A DNA stretch of 64,000 bases from CAZKAP01 sp964552195 (GTDB lineage: Bacteria; Bacteroidota; Bacteroidia; Flavobacteriales; Flavobacteriaceae). Position 1 is the first letter of the stretch. The number at the start of each line of letters is the position of its first letter. The stretch covers positions 1 to 64,000 of the forward strand of contig CAZKFM010000014.1 of the NCBI GenBank assembly GCA_964552195.1. The letters are read 5' to 3'. The position numbers and the translations under genes were made by a program. Below the pieces are notes generated by a model. The model saw only the letters and a list, made by a program, of their open reading frames with translations, was not told the origin of the DNA and searched no databases. Shown here in pieces: positions 1-8,394 of the stretch.

Positions 1-186
1 ATGCACGGATTTTACCCCTATCTGTGCATTTTACACTCGTAAAACCCGATTACTTGTCCACACAAAATATTGTTTATCAACACATTGAACAGGGGTTCAG
101 AGAAAATCAGCAGGCCCTATATAAGCCCTAACCTCCTCGTAAGAAGCCAATACTTGATTGTCAATAGTAGTAGTATAATTGAATAA
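1..186. other. AT-rich intergenic start of window
   Basis: No open reading frame, RNA or convincing hairpin is visible here. It lies downstream of the minus-strand nucleotidyltransferase gene, so it is probably its 3' flank and whatever promoter region lies to the left of the window. Confidence 0.5.
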
Positions 187-675
187 TTACAAAAGGTCTT
201 CAAGATCATGACTGGCGTAAATATCCATAATGCCCCGGTCAAAAAAGGCTGCTAGTTTGGTAGCCAGGAAATAGGGTAGGGGGAGTACACGAATAATCGT
301 TTCATCCAATTGAACAGGGATCGATTTTTCAAACCCTTTCTTAAACCAGGGATTGGAAGGAGCCCAGCCTACTTCTTCCGTAGCCATTACATCGACTTTC
401 AGGTCTTCAAATCGAAAACGGCAATTGACGGTATCCTCGGCAGATTGAGTAAATCCGCGGTCTACGAGGGCTTCACGAAGGGCCTCTAGTTTAGCATAAC
501 TGGCTACCTGAAAAGTTAGGTCAATATCTTTGGTAGGACGGATATCTTCTGTGGCCGGATCGTCGATATACAGGCTTACCATAGCACCGCCCACATAGAC
601 AACCTGCTCGTTCAAGTCTCCCAATGCCTTGGCAACTTTTTTGGTGGCTTCCCGATTAATAAATGAGTTCTTCAC
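187..675 (-). CDS. nucleotidyltransferase, AbiEii/DUF6036-like
   Basis: A 162-residue protein with the minimal nucleotidyltransferase signature: a Gly-Gly-Ala turn near residue 29 followed, after a loop, by a Thr-Lys-Asp-Ile-Asp-Leu metal-binding motif near residue 50. This arrangement is that of AbiEii/MNT-type transferases, which in type IV toxin-antitoxin and abortive-infection systems modify tRNA or protein. The start is GTG at 673-675 and overlaps the stop of the upstream gene in a GTGA tetranucleotide, so the two genes are translationally coupled. The partner is a helix-turn-helix protein, as in AbiE-type pairs. Activity as a toxin is inference; it may equally be a small family transferase with another substrate. 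Confidence 0.7.
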   Translation of the reverse strand: MKNSFINREATKKVAKALGDLNEQVVYVGGAMVSLYIDDPATEDIRPTKDIDLTFQVASYAKLEALREALVDRGFTQSAEDTVNCRFRFEDLKVDVMATEEVGWAPSNPWFKKGFEKSIPVQLDETIIRVLPLPYFLATKLAAFFDRGIMDIYASHDLEDLL

Positions 676-1187
676 AAGATTCGCTTTTCCAGGTGTTCAA
701 GGGCCAGGTTTTTTTTCCTGACTCGCCCTACCCGTATCGCGTCAAAAAGGGCTAGCATTTCGTAAAGTTGTTCATCTAGAAGGATAGCCTGGGGAACAGT
801 TGGGTAAAGTGGGGCAATACTTTGGCCTCTTGCAAGTCCTTTGGAGTAAGGCCAAACATAATCTTGCTCACTATCAATTGAAGTTACCAGGGGAGGTGCA
901 CTATGAGATGTTAGGGTGCCTCGTACAATATTACCAGGATGTTGCGGAAAAACTACCCTCAACCCATATTGAATAAAATCAAATAATAACTTCCGGTTTA
1001 CGTCTCTCCTGTCACTATATAATAGTCCGGCGTAGGCAGATCTCCCCAGGGAGGCACTTATTTCAGACTGGCTCAGGTATAGGGTTTGGGCCAGAGATAC
1101 CTGGGTAATCCCCAAATCCCCGATAACCACAAGTTTGGCGAGGACCACCAAGTCTTGGGGTTTCATTTGTTGAAAGGTGCTCATCAT
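672..1187 (-). CDS. winged-helix/HTH protein, partner of the nucleotidyltransferase
   Basis: A 171-residue protein beginning with a DNA-binding type helix-turn-helix (about residues 20-50, a Leu-Ser-Gln-Ser-Glu-Ile-Ser recognition-helix-like run). The remainder has no domain I recognise. It is the first gene of a two-gene operon, overlapping the transferase gene by 4 bases. A perfect 10-bp palindrome lies 10 bases before its start codon, consistent with autoregulation, as known for AbiEi antitoxins. A second possible start (Met-Lys-Pro-Gln) lies seven codons downstream. Functional assignment as antitoxin is inference from context only. Confidence 0.6.
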   Translation of the reverse strand: MMSTFQQMKPQDLVVLAKLVVIGDLGITQVSLAQTLYLSQSEISASLGRSAYAGLLYSDRRDVNRKLLFDFIQYGLRVVFPQHPGNIVRGTLTSHSAPPLVTSIDSEQDYVWPYSKGLARGQSIAPLYPTVPQAILLDEQLYEMLALFDAIRVGRVRKKNLALEHLEKRIL

Positions 1188-1197
1188 AAATATTCTG

Positions 1198-1220
1198 TAT
1201 CGCGATATGCGATTTCGATA
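1198..1220. promoter_or_regulatory. palindromic operator candidate of the HTH/nucleotidyltransferase operon
   Basis: TATCGCGATA at 1198-1207 is a perfect palindrome, and ATCGC-GATAT-GCGAT (1199-1213) gives a second overlapping dyad. A further CGATA follows at 1216-1220. The site sits directly upstream of the HTH gene start at 1187, where a repressor of its own operon would bind. Confidence 0.45.
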
Positions 1221-1387
1221 TGAAAATTGTCCGTTTTATGAAATATCTCTGTCCCGGATCTGTTTTGGCTCTGTGATTTTCCAGGATGTGGTTGGATCGT
1301 CTGGCAAGGAGGAAGGTTGAACAGTTGGGCTATGGTTTCGGCGTGGAAAGTCTAGCAAGATTTTCGAGTTTAGATATCAGCCGATTA

Positions 1388-1428
1388 GGAGTGTTCGCTT
1401 TACGGTGTCGGGGTTAAGCGAACACTCC
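1388..1428. repeat. inverted repeat / long hairpin
   Basis: GGAGTGTTCGCTT (1388-1400) and AAGCGAACACTCC (1416-1428) are perfectly complementary 13-bp arms around a 15-base loop. No T tract follows on the plus strand, so it is not an obvious terminator; it could be the end of a small mobile or REP-like unit. Confidence 0.6.
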
Positions 1429-1449
1429 CGTCTACTGGGCTTATGCTGA

Positions 1450-1461
1450 GGTCCGGACGGG
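1450..1461 (-). repeat. duplicate of the tRNA-Asp 3' end
   Basis: GGTCCGGACGGG at 1450-1461 is identical to 1813-1824, the last part of the tRNA-Asp gene (acceptor and T-stem 3' strands). Fifteen of sixteen bases match when extended. Such a partial tRNA 3' end is what integrative elements leave as an attachment-site copy; it may also be a simple local duplication. Confidence 0.5.
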
Positions 1462-1545
1462 ATTCTTTTCTCCGCTGGCGCTGCGAAAAGGGCCCAAGGG
1501 GTGGCTGCTACAAAACAAGCAAAACCCTTCCGCTGCTTCGCAGCT
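1457..1545. repeat. 89-bp direct repeat, copy 1
   Basis: This segment is repeated essentially without change at 1626-1714. It contains a short GC-rich hairpin (GCTGCTTCGCAGC) near its right end and the string AACAAGCAAAACCCTT, which also occurs on the opposite strand between the tRNA-Asp gene and its terminator. The tRNA-Asp 3'-end copy overlaps its left edge. Confidence 0.85.
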
Positions 1546-1625
1546 GAGTCCTTTTCCATTTCTCCGCTCCTTTGAGCGAGCTCAAGAGCCTCTAAATGAA
1601 ATTTACCTTACGGAAGAAATTAGGT

Positions 1626-1714
1626 ACGGGATTCTTTTCTCCGCTGGCGCTGCGAAAAGGGCCCAAGGGGTGGCTGCTACAAAACAAGCAAAACCCTTCC
1701 GCTGCTTCGCAGCT
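1626..1714. repeat. 89-bp direct repeat, copy 2
   Basis: Second copy of the 1457-1545 repeat, in the same orientation, 169 bp further on. Its left flank lacks the full tRNA 3'-end copy (GGT then ACGGG), suggesting a small deletion or that the two copies were generated by unequal events. Confidence 0.85.
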
Positions 1715-1769
1715 CAGGATTTTTCTTTATTCAATCTGCGAAGAGCAAGCTCTTGCAGCTTTCAAAAGA

Positions 1770-1801
1770 AAAACCCTAAGCACTTTCGTGCTAAGGGTTT
1801 T
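1770..1801 (-). terminator. terminator of tRNA-Asp
   Basis: Fourteen-base arms at 1770-1783 and 1788-1801 pair with a single mismatch around a 4-base loop. On the minus strand the stem is followed by a TTTTCTTTT run, and the structure lies just beyond the 3' end of the tRNA gene. Confidence 0.75.
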
Positions 1802-1811
1802 GCTTGTTCTG

Positions 1812-1885
1812 CGGTCCGGACGGGACTCGAACCCGCGACCCCCTGCGTGACAGGCAGGTATTCTAACCAACTGAACTACCGGACC
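1812..1885 (-). tRNA. tRNA-Asp (GTC)
   Basis: On the minus strand a complete cloverleaf can be drawn: acceptor GGTCCGG pairing with CCGGACC, a D arm GTTCAGTTGGTTAGAAT, an anticodon stem CCTGC/GCAGG around a loop with GTC, a T arm with GGGTTCGAGTCCC, and discriminator G. CCA is not encoded. A rho-independent terminator follows. Confidence 0.95.
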
Positions 1886-2015
1886 TGGTAGTCAACAATC
1901 CGACGGATTGTGTGGCTTTGCCTTAAAGGCGGGTGCAAATATAGTCGAAGTCTTTTTCATCGACAACAAAAAAGTTGGGCAAATCGGAACGCCGATAGGG
2001 CGGAATCCGGTGGGA

Positions 2016-2330
2016 TTAATCCACTCCCGGAGCGTGAAACTTCACTACCCGAGAGAGTTGCTTGTTCTTTATGGACTCCATATCATAGCACGCCTGCCAT
2101 TCATTGAGATTGGGTACCTCGGACATCTTTTCCTCCGATGCCTTGGCGTGTTCCCGCGATTCCCAGCGCACCACATCGGTAAAGGTGCCGTCCATGGCCT
2201 TGTGAATTTCCCACTTCACGAAACCGGGCAGATCGCGCATCCACTCGCGGTATACTCGCTCACAAACCTCGCGGAGCTGCTCCTCGGTAACTCCGTCGGC
2301 GAGTTCATAACTGATTAAATCTGTGTACAT
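2016..2330 (-). CDS. small protein, dimeric alpha-beta barrel (monooxygenase-like)
   Basis: A 104-residue protein starting Met-Tyr-Thr-Asp-Leu, alternating beta-alpha-beta segments with a central Trp-Glu-Ile and a Val-Val-Arg-Trp-Glu strand, reminiscent of antibiotic-biosynthesis-monooxygenase or NIPSNAP-like ferredoxin folds. The fold call is from the pattern only. The reading frame stays open 11 codons further upstream (to 2363), overlapping the DUF58 gene; I prefer the internal ATG at 2328-2330 because the protein core begins there. It follows the DUF58 gene closely and may share its transcript. Confidence 0.6.
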   Translation of the reverse strand: MYTDLISYELADGVTEEQLREVCERVYREWMRDLPGFVKWEIHKAMDGTFTDVVRWESREHAKASEEKMSEVPNLNEWQACYDMESIKNKQLSRVVKFHAPGVD

Positions 2331-2355
2331 GGTTTGGTCTTGTAGTAACGCTAAA

Positions 2356-3288
2356 TTAACCAAAAGAGCGACGTTCGATAAAAAATTGATTCAGTACCTG
2401 ATCGAAAGGCCTCTGAATGTCTACCGGAACGTATTTAATTTTGTATTTGGCACACTGAAGCTGGAGTTCGTGCAGGTAGTGATGCATTCGATCCTGATAG
2501 TTCTTTCGAACCGCGTCGGCGTAGAGATCCAGTCTCCGGCCCGTCTCCATATCGATGTACCGGCGGGGGGTATTGTCGAAGTCGAAATTGACCTCGGTCT
2601 CCTCATCCAGGACGTGAAATACCACCACGTCGTGCTTGTTGTATTTCAGGTGCCTCAGTGCCTCAAAAAGTTCGGTATCCGTGACCTCGGTCTGGAGCAG
2701 ATCGGAAAACAGGAATATTAGGCTGCGTCGATGAATTTTTTCTGCGATCTGATGCAGGTATTCATAGGTTCGGCTCCGCTCTCCTAAGGGCCCCTTATGG
2801 TTACCAACCTGATTCAGTTCAGTGAGTAGCCGCTGATAGTGTCGCTCATTGCTCATCTCCCGGGAGGAGAAGTGGTAATCGTCGGAGTAGATACTGAGGC
2901 CAACGGCATCATGTTGCTTCTTCAGAGTATGCATGAGGGCGGCTATGCCCAGCACGCTAAAGCCAATTTTGTTCAGAGAAGTAAGCGAGAGTTCCCTGAC
3001 CTCCGGATAGTACATCGAGGCCGAGTTGTCCAGTATAAAGTGGCAGCGCAGGTTGGTTTCTTCCTCGAAAGTCTTGGTGTATAATTTGTCGGTCCGGGCA
3101 TAGAGTTTCCAGTCGATATAGCGCGTACTCTCGCCCTTATTGTAGATTTTGTGTTCGGCAAATTCGGAGGAGAAGCCGTGAAAGGGACTTTTGTGAATTC
3201 CGCTCATAAATCCCTCCACCACCTGACGGGCCAGCAGCTCCAGATGGGTGAATAGGGGGGCATTATCAAGTTCAGACCGGATATCCAT
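2356..3288 (-). CDS. DUF58 domain protein (vWA-like)
   Basis: A 310-residue cytosolic protein of the DUF58 family. Visible family signatures are the Tyr-Ile-Asp-Trp-Lys block about residue 58 and an Asp-Asn-Ser-Ala-Ser-Met motif about residue 88, which is the DxSxS metal-ion-dependent adhesion site of von Willebrand factor A folds, followed by a second Ser-Asp-Leu-Leu segment. DUF58 proteins usually neighbour a MoxR AAA+ ATPase and membrane vWA proteins; none is seen here, so it is an isolated copy within this window. Its molecular role is unknown; a chaperone-like part in envelope protein maturation is the usual suggestion. Confidence 0.85.
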   Translation of the reverse strand: MDIRSELDNAPLFTHLELLARQVVEGFMSGIHKSPFHGFSSEFAEHKIYNKGESTRYIDWKLYARTDKLYTKTFEEETNLRCHFILDNSASMYYPEVRELSLTSLNKIGFSVLGIAALMHTLKKQHDAVGLSIYSDDYHFSSREMSNERHYQRLLTELNQVGNHKGPLGERSRTYEYLHQIAEKIHRRSLIFLFSDLLQTEVTDTELFEALRHLKYNKHDVVVFHVLDEETEVNFDFDNTPRRYIDMETGRRLDLYADAVRKNYQDRMHHYLHELQLQCAKYKIKYVPVDIQRPFDQVLNQFFIERRSFG

Positions 3289-3301
3289 GGGTAAAATCTA
3301 C

Positions 3302-3330
3302 AAAAAAGCCCGGCCAAAAGGGCCAGGCTT
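3302..3330 (-). terminator. terminator after trxA
   Basis: On the minus strand a stem AAGCCTGGCC/GGCCGGGCTT with one mismatch and a CTTTT-type loop is followed by six T residues. It lies between trxA and the DUF58 gene, so the two are separate transcription units. Confidence 0.75.
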
Positions 3331-3350
3331 CCTTAAAACTTATGGAATGT

Positions 3351-3668
3351 TTAGAGGACTGCTTCCAATGCACCGGTATAGGTACTCTTATCGGAAACCC
3401 CTACGAAACGATTAACGATTTCTCCATCCTTGAATACGATCACCGTGGGGATACTGCGGATACCGTATTTCGCTGCATACTGGGTATTGGTATCGACATC
3501 GACCTTTCCGACGATGGCCTTGCCTTCGTATTCGTTGCTGATTTCTTCGATTATGGGACCCACCATCCGGCAGGGTCCACACCAGGCCGCCCAAAAGTCG
3601 ACAATTACAGGTTTATCACTATTGAGGACGACTTCTTCGAAGGTGGCATCTGTTATTTCTAAGGCCAT
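3351..3668 (-). CDS. trxA: thioredoxin
   Basis: A 105-residue thioredoxin with the classical Trp-Cys-Gly-Pro-Cys active site (Cys30 and Cys33) and the cis-proline loop Ser-Ile-Pro-Thr. It reduces disulfides of cytosolic proteins such as ribonucleotide reductase using thioredoxin reductase. I set the start at the ATG of Met-Ala-Leu-Glu-Ile, twelve codons inside the longest frame, because family members begin there. It stands downstream of dnaE on the same strand, about 100 bases from the dnaE stop, and ends in a good terminator. Confidence 0.95.
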   Translation of the reverse strand: MALEITDATFEEVVLNSDKPVIVDFWAAWCGPCRMVGPIIEEISNEYEGKAIVGKVDVDTNTQYAAKYGIRSIPTVIVFKDGEIVNRFVGVSDKSTYTGALEAVL

Positions 3669-3770
3669 TTTTACGATGTTTTGATTCGCTAAATTAGTCA
3701 AATTTTTAGTGATTCCTTACAAAGCGGATACCCGTTGAGGACCCGGGGCAGCAGGGTCATCCTACTCGGG

Positions 3771-6700
3771 TCAGTTCAGCTTGTAATGCAAGGATTCTTC
3801 CTCCAGCCATTTCAGAAAATCCCGGTCGATACGAACCTGGCAGCTGCGACTGCTGAGGTCAACCTGTATGTCTTCTTCCGGTTCGTATATGCTTACAAAC
3901 AGGTTTTTCTCTCCTTTGAAGTTGCCAATGGCCTCCAACAGTTTGCGAATGCGCTGCTCCTGCAGGCTCTTCAGGGGCATGTGCAGGGTGATCTTTCGGG
4001 CGTAGTGTTCCATGACATCCTGAAGCTGGCGGAAATCCACGTACTTGATGCGTGGCTCTCTGAGTTCCCCGGTCCTTTTGTCTTCCCAACCCGCCTGAAT
4101 CTGTAGCCGTAAGAATAGGAACGTATTGGGTGCCAGGAAGTGCTGATACTTCAGGTATTCCTCCCCGAAAATGCGGAACTGATAGGAATCCTCGTAATCT
4201 TCCAGGGTAAAGATCCCGAATCCTTTGCCTTGTCGGGATACCCGATGCTCTACCGAAGTGAGTATGCCCGCCACATTCACCTCTTTACCGACCAGGCCCT
4301 GGAGATCGGTATTCAGGTCGTGCAGGTTGATATTGCAGAAATATTCGATCTCCATTTTGAAATCGTCCAGGGGATGCCCGGAGAGATAGAGTCCGACCAC
4401 TTCCTTTTCCTTTCGAAGCTTCTCCATGGTTCCCCATTCCTCACATTCCGGAAACTCAGGGGTCTGCAGGAAGGATTCCTCGGCCTCGCCGAAGATGTTT
4501 ACCTGCATGGAATTCTTCCCCTCCTGATACTTTTGCCCGAAGCGAACGGCCTTATCCAGAAAGGGTATACCGTTGGCATCGGTAAAGAAGTACTGAGCCC
4601 GGTGGTGGTTACCCAGGGAATCGAAGGCACCAGCCAGCGCCATGTTTTCGAATGCCTTCTTGTTCGCCGCCCTCAGGTCGATCCTCTTGGCCAGGTCGAA
4701 GACGGAATCGAAGGTACCATTGGCCTTGCGTTCTTCCACTATGGTCTCAACGGCACCCTTGCCCACTCCGCGTATGGCGCCCAGGCCGAACCGTATGGCG
4801 TTGTCCTTATTTACCCCGAACTTGAAAAACGATTCATTGACATCAGGCCCCAAAACGGGTAGACCAATGCGTCGGCATTCTTCCATGAAAAAAGTAACCG
4901 TCTCCAGGTGGTTCATGTTGTTGGAGAGTACGGCGGCCATGTATTCGGCCGGATAGTGGGCCTTGAGGTAGGCCGTCTGGTAAGCGATAAACGCATAGCA
5001 GGTCGAATGGCTCTTGTTGAACGCATAACTTGCAAAGGCCTCCCAATCCTTGTAGATTTTTTCCAGGATCTCCCTGGGGTGACCGTTCTTCACTCCCCCT
5101 TCGATGAATTGCGGACGCAGCTTCTCGATCAGGTCGAACTTCTTTTTCGCCATCGCCTTGCGGAGGACATCGGCGTCGCCCTTACTGAATCCGGCAAGCT
5201 TCTGAGAAAGCCGCATTACCTGCTCCTGATAGACGGTGATCCCGTAGGTGACCTGCAGGTATTCTTCCATGGCTGGCAGGTCGTAGCTGATCTGTTCCAG
5301 TCCGTGCTTACGGGCAATAAAACTTGGAATGTATTCCAGGGGCCCGGGACGATACAAGGCATTCATGGCGATCAGGTCGTCGAATACCGTGGGCTTGAGT
5401 TCCTTGAGGTACTTCTGCATCCCTTTGGATTCGTACTGGAAGATGCCAATTGTTTCCCCTCTCTGAAACAGCTCATAGGTCTTGGCATCATCCAGAGGGA
5501 AGTTCTCCGGATCGAGTTCAACCCCCGAACGCGCCTTGACTATTTTGACGGTATCCTTGATCAGCGAGAGGGTCTTAAGGCCCAGGAAATCCATCTTGAG
5601 CAGCCCGGCACTCTCCACCACGGAGTTGTCGAACTGAGTCGCATTCAGGTGGGATTCCTTGGAATTGGCGATGGGTACGAACTTGGTCATGTCGTCCGGG
5701 GTGATGATTACCCCGCAGGCATGTATACCCGTACTCCGTACCGAACCTTCCATGACCCGTGCCATTCGGACGATCTTCCCTTCCTCCGAATCGGAATCCA
5801 TCAGCGCCCGAAGCTGCATGATTCCCTCGATCTGTTCGCTCCGAAACTTCTTTCGGATATCGGCCTCTTCCATGTCCAGAACCTTGTTCAACTTGTTCAT
5901 TTCGGGCAGGTACTTGGCCAGGCGGTCTGCGTCCTGCAGCGGCAGGTCCATCACCCGGGCGGTATCCCTTATGGACGATTTACCCGCCATGGTACCGTAA
6001 GTAATGATCTGGGCCACCTGGTTGGATCCGTATTTGTCGATCACATAATCCAGTACCTTGCCCCGGCCTTCGTCATCAAAGTCGATATCGATATCGGGCA
6101 GGGACACCCGGTCGGGGTTCAGGAAGCGCTCGAAGAGCAGGTCGTAATGAATGGGGTCGATATTGGTGATCTCCAGGCAGTATGCGACTACGGAGCCCGC
6201 GGCCGATCCCCGGCCCGGGCCAACCGAAACCCCCATGTTACGGGCCTCCCGAATCAGGTCCTCGACGATCAGGAAATAGCCCGGATAACCCGAATGGGCA
6301 ATGGTTTCCAACTCGAAGTCGATGCGTTCCCTGATCTCGGTAGTCAGAGTGCCGTACCGCTTTTCCGCCCCGAGGTAGGTAAGGTGTTTCAGGTAGGCAT
6401 TCTCGCCCCGGTGGCCGCCGTCTTTCTCGTCTTCCGGGTCCCGGAATTCCTCGGGAATTTCGAATATGGGAAGCAGCACATCTCGTGCGAGTTCATAGGG
6501 CTCGACCTTGTCCACGATCTCCTGTATGTTCAGGATGCATTCGGGCAGGTCGCGAAAAAGCTCCTTCATCTCAGCCGGGGACTTGAAATAGTACTCGCTA
6601 TTGGGCAAACCGTAGCGGAACCCGCGTCCACGTCCTATGGGCGTCTCTTTTTTCTCTCCGTCCTTTACGCAGAGCAAGATATCGTGGGCCTCTGCATCTT

Positions 6701-8135
6701 CCTTGTAACGGTAGTAGGTGTTGTTGGTGGCGACCAGGGGAATTTCGTGTTTTTCGGCCAGGCGTAAGAGCACCTCGTTTACCCGGTCTTCGTCCTCCTG
6801 CCCGTGTCGCATGATTTCCAGGTAGAAGTCTTGTCCGAAGGTTTCCTTCCACCACAGAAGTGCCTCTTCGGCCTGGTTTTCCCCGTAATTAAGGATTTTG
6901 GAAGGAATTTCCCCTTCCATTCCGCCGGAGAGCACGATCAGCTCATCTTTATACGACTCCAGGAGTTCGCGATCGATTCTGGGAACGTAGTAGAACCCTT
7001 CGGTGAAAGAGACGGAAGAGAGCTTGGCCAGATTCAGGTATCCCTGTTTGTTCTTCGCCAGCACCACGATCCGGTAGCCATTATCCTTGTTGCTCTGGTC
7101 TTTGTGATCCTTGCAGACCTGAAATTCCACCCCGATTATGGGTTTGATTTGCCGGGCATCTCCGGATGCACCTGATTCAGTCTGGGCCTCACTAAGCTTA
7201 GCATTCATGGCCTGCACAGCGGATACAAACTTAAAGGCTCCCATCAGGTTGCCGTGATCGGTAATGGCAACGGCAGTACAACCAAATTCTGCTGCCGCCT
7301 CAACCAGGTCCTGGGGCGACATGGTGGATTGCAGAACCGAATATTGGCTGTGGTTGTGCAGGTGAGCAAAGGGTGCCTGTTCCCATTCCTCACCCAGTTC
7401 GACTTGGGTTCTGGTCGGAACCTCCCGTTCCTCTGGTCGAAAGGCCAGGGATGCTTCTTTCAGGTTAACATGTTCCAGGCCGACCGCCTTGATGGGGTCG
7501 GGCTGTGCTTTTCTAAAGGCATCGAAATACCCCTTGGTAACACCGAGTTGCTCGGCAGAAAATTCCTGACGGCGGATGAGTTCCAGGAAGCAGCGCGTAG
7601 TGGCTTCCACGTCCGCCGTAGCATTGTGGGCCTCCTCGAAGGGTGACTGGAACAGGAATTCGTGCAGTTCCGTGAGCGTTGGGAGCTTGAACTTGCCTCC
7701 GCGTCCTCCCGGTATGCGGCAGAGTTTTGCCGTCTCCTCGGTACAGGTGTCCAGTACGGGCAGCTCCAGTAGTTTACTATCAAAGCCTGCCCGAACCTGT
7801 TCGCATCCCATCACGTTGAGATCGAAATTCAGGTTGTGTCCGACCACAAATTCCACCTGCCCCAGTGCGGTTTCGAAGGCCTCGAGTACCTCTTGTAGTG
7901 GCACCCCTTCTGCCTCGGCCAGGGCCGTGGAGATTCCGTGGACCTTTTCGGATTCGAAAGGTATTTCGTACCCATCCGGCCTGATCAGGAAATCCCGATT
8001 CTCGACCAGCCTGCCCTCTCCGTCGTGAATCTGCCAGGCCAGCTGCACACAGCGGGGCCAGTTATCCGTATCGGTTATTGGGGCGTTCCGGTTCTTAGGC
8101 AGTCCGGTGGTTTCTGTATCGAAAATCAGGTACAT
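3771..8135 (-). CDS. dnaE: DNA polymerase III alpha subunit with N-terminal proofreading exonuclease
   Basis: The replicative polymerase, 1454 residues, well above the 1160 or so of E. coli DnaE. The extra N terminus is a DEDDh exonuclease of the DnaQ type: Asp6/Glu8 in Phe-Asp-Thr-Glu-Thr-Thr-Gly, Asn-Leu-Asn-Phe-Asp near 107, and His-Asn-Ala-Thr-Ala-Asp near 170. A PHP domain follows from about residue 255 with an intact His-Leu-His-Asn-His-Ser motif, then the C-family polymerase core with Gly-Pro-Gly-Arg-Gly-Ser (about 635) and the catalytic Pro-Asp-Ile-Asp-Ile-Asp-Phe (about 678), and an OB-fold near the C terminus. Fusion of proofreading and synthesis in one chain is therefore direct from sequence. 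A -7 box TATTTTTG lies about 60 bases upstream. Confidence 0.95.
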   Translation of the reverse strand: MYLIFDTETTGLPKNRNAPITDTDNWPRCVQLAWQIHDGEGRLVENRDFLIRPDGYEIPFESEKVHGISTALAEAEGVPLQEVLEAFETALGQVEFVVGHNLNFDLNVMGCEQVRAGFDSKLLELPVLDTCTEETAKLCRIPGGRGGKFKLPTLTELHEFLFQSPFEEAHNATADVEATTRCFLELIRRQEFSAEQLGVTKGYFDAFRKAQPDPIKAVGLEHVNLKEASLAFRPEEREVPTRTQVELGEEWEQAPFAHLHNHSQYSVLQSTMSPQDLVEAAAEFGCTAVAITDHGNLMGAFKFVSAVQAMNAKLSEAQTESGASGDARQIKPIIGVEFQVCKDHKDQSNKDNGYRIVVLAKNKQGYLNLAKLSSVSFTEGFYYVPRIDRELLESYKDELIVLSGGMEGEIPSKILNYGENQAEEALLWWKETFGQDFYLEIMRHGQEDEDRVNEVLLRLAEKHEIPLVATNNTYYRYKEDAEAHDILLCVKDGEKKETPIGRGRGFRYGLPNSEYYFKSPAEMKELFRDLPECILNIQEIVDKVEPYELARDVLLPIFEIPEEFRDPEDEKDGGHRGENAYLKHLTYLGAEKRYGTLTTEIRERIDFELETIAHSGYPGYFLIVEDLIREARNMGVSVGPGRGSAAGSVVAYCLEITNIDPIHYDLLFERFLNPDRVSLPDIDIDFDDEGRGKVLDYVIDKYGSNQVAQIITYGTMAGKSSIRDTARVMDLPLQDADRLAKYLPEMNKLNKVLDMEEADIRKKFRSEQIEGIMQLRALMDSDSEEGKIVRMARVMEGSVRSTGIHACGVIITPDDMTKFVPIANSKESHLNATQFDNSVVESAGLLKMDFLGLKTLSLIKDTVKIVKARSGVELDPENFPLDDAKTYELFQRGETIGIFQYESKGMQKYLKELKPTVFDDLIAMNALYRPGPLEYIPSFIARKHGLEQISYDLPAMEEYLQVTYGITVYQEQVMRLSQKLAGFSKGDADVLRKAMAKKKFDLIEKLRPQFIEGGVKNGHPREILEKIYKDWEAFASYAFNKSHSTCYAFIAYQTAYLKAHYPAEYMAAVLSNNMNHLETVTFFMEECRRIGLPVLGPDVNESFFKFGVNKDNAIRFGLGAIRGVGKGAVETIVEERKANGTFDSVFDLAKRIDLRAANKKAFENMALAGAFDSLGNHHRAQYFFTDANGIPFLDKAVRFGQKYQEGKNSMQVNIFGEAEESFLQTPEFPECEEWGTMEKLRKEKEVVGLYLSGHPLDDFKMEIEYFCNINLHDLNTDLQGLVGKEVNVAGILTSVEHRVSRQGKGFGIFTLEDYEDSYQFRIFGEEYLKYQHFLAPNTFLFLRLQIQAGWEDKRTGELREPRIKYVDFRQLQDVMEHYARKITLHMPLKSLQEQRIRKLLEAIGNFKGEKNLFVSIYEPEEDIQVDLSSRSCQVRIDRDFLKWLEEESLHYKLN

Positions 8136-8193
8136 AGGCGAAGGCTTTGTGAAAACGGATTCGGGGCGTATGCCGAATCGCGTATCGGTCTTT

Positions 8194-8201
8194 CAAAAAT
8201 A
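8194..8201 (-). promoter_or_regulatory. candidate dnaE promoter -7 box
   Basis: TATTTTTG on the minus strand fits the Bacteroidota -7 consensus TAnnTTTG and lies 58 bases before the dnaE start. No TTG -33 box is seen at the usual distance. Confidence 0.45.
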
Positions 8202-8394
8202 CGGTTTCGAACAGGTGGTCTGCCGTGGGGGTTACCGGACTTTTTCACTTGTTGAAAACTAAAAAGGAGTCACTAGTTCGGGAGGCTCGAATGGCTCTTT
8301 CAGAAGTTTCAACCAGCGCCTCATCTGCGCCAACCTAAAGAGTAACAGGATGAAAAATTACCTAGTATGTGTTCCGAACATGCGCGAAGATTTG
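8202..8394. other. divergent intergenic region dnaE/rpsP
   Basis: This is the middle of a 330-bp gap separating two divergent units. I see no gene; it should contain the distal promoter elements of dnaE (minus) and rpsP (plus). Confidence 0.5.

Larger units (their letters stand above)
1221..1811. other. gene-free repeat mosaic downstream of tRNA-Asp
   Basis: No credible protein gene: the open frames here are short, overlap each other on both strands and follow repeat boundaries. The stretch contains a long hairpin, two copies of an 89-bp repeat, a copy of the tRNA-Asp 3' end and the tRNA terminator, each listed separately. Confidence 0.7.

Noticed and set aside
1377..1891. Three short open frames on both strands across the repeat region
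   Set aside because: They overlap one another, follow the 89-bp repeat and run into the tRNA-Asp gene; no protein-like composition.
1908..2318. Plus-strand open frame of 136 codons
   Set aside because: Antisense to the 2016-2330 barrel-type protein, whose composition and conserved pattern look real.
4908..6767. Plus-strand frame of 619 codons inside dnaE
   Set aside because: Complement of a highly conserved polymerase gene; long antisense frames are expected at this GC content.
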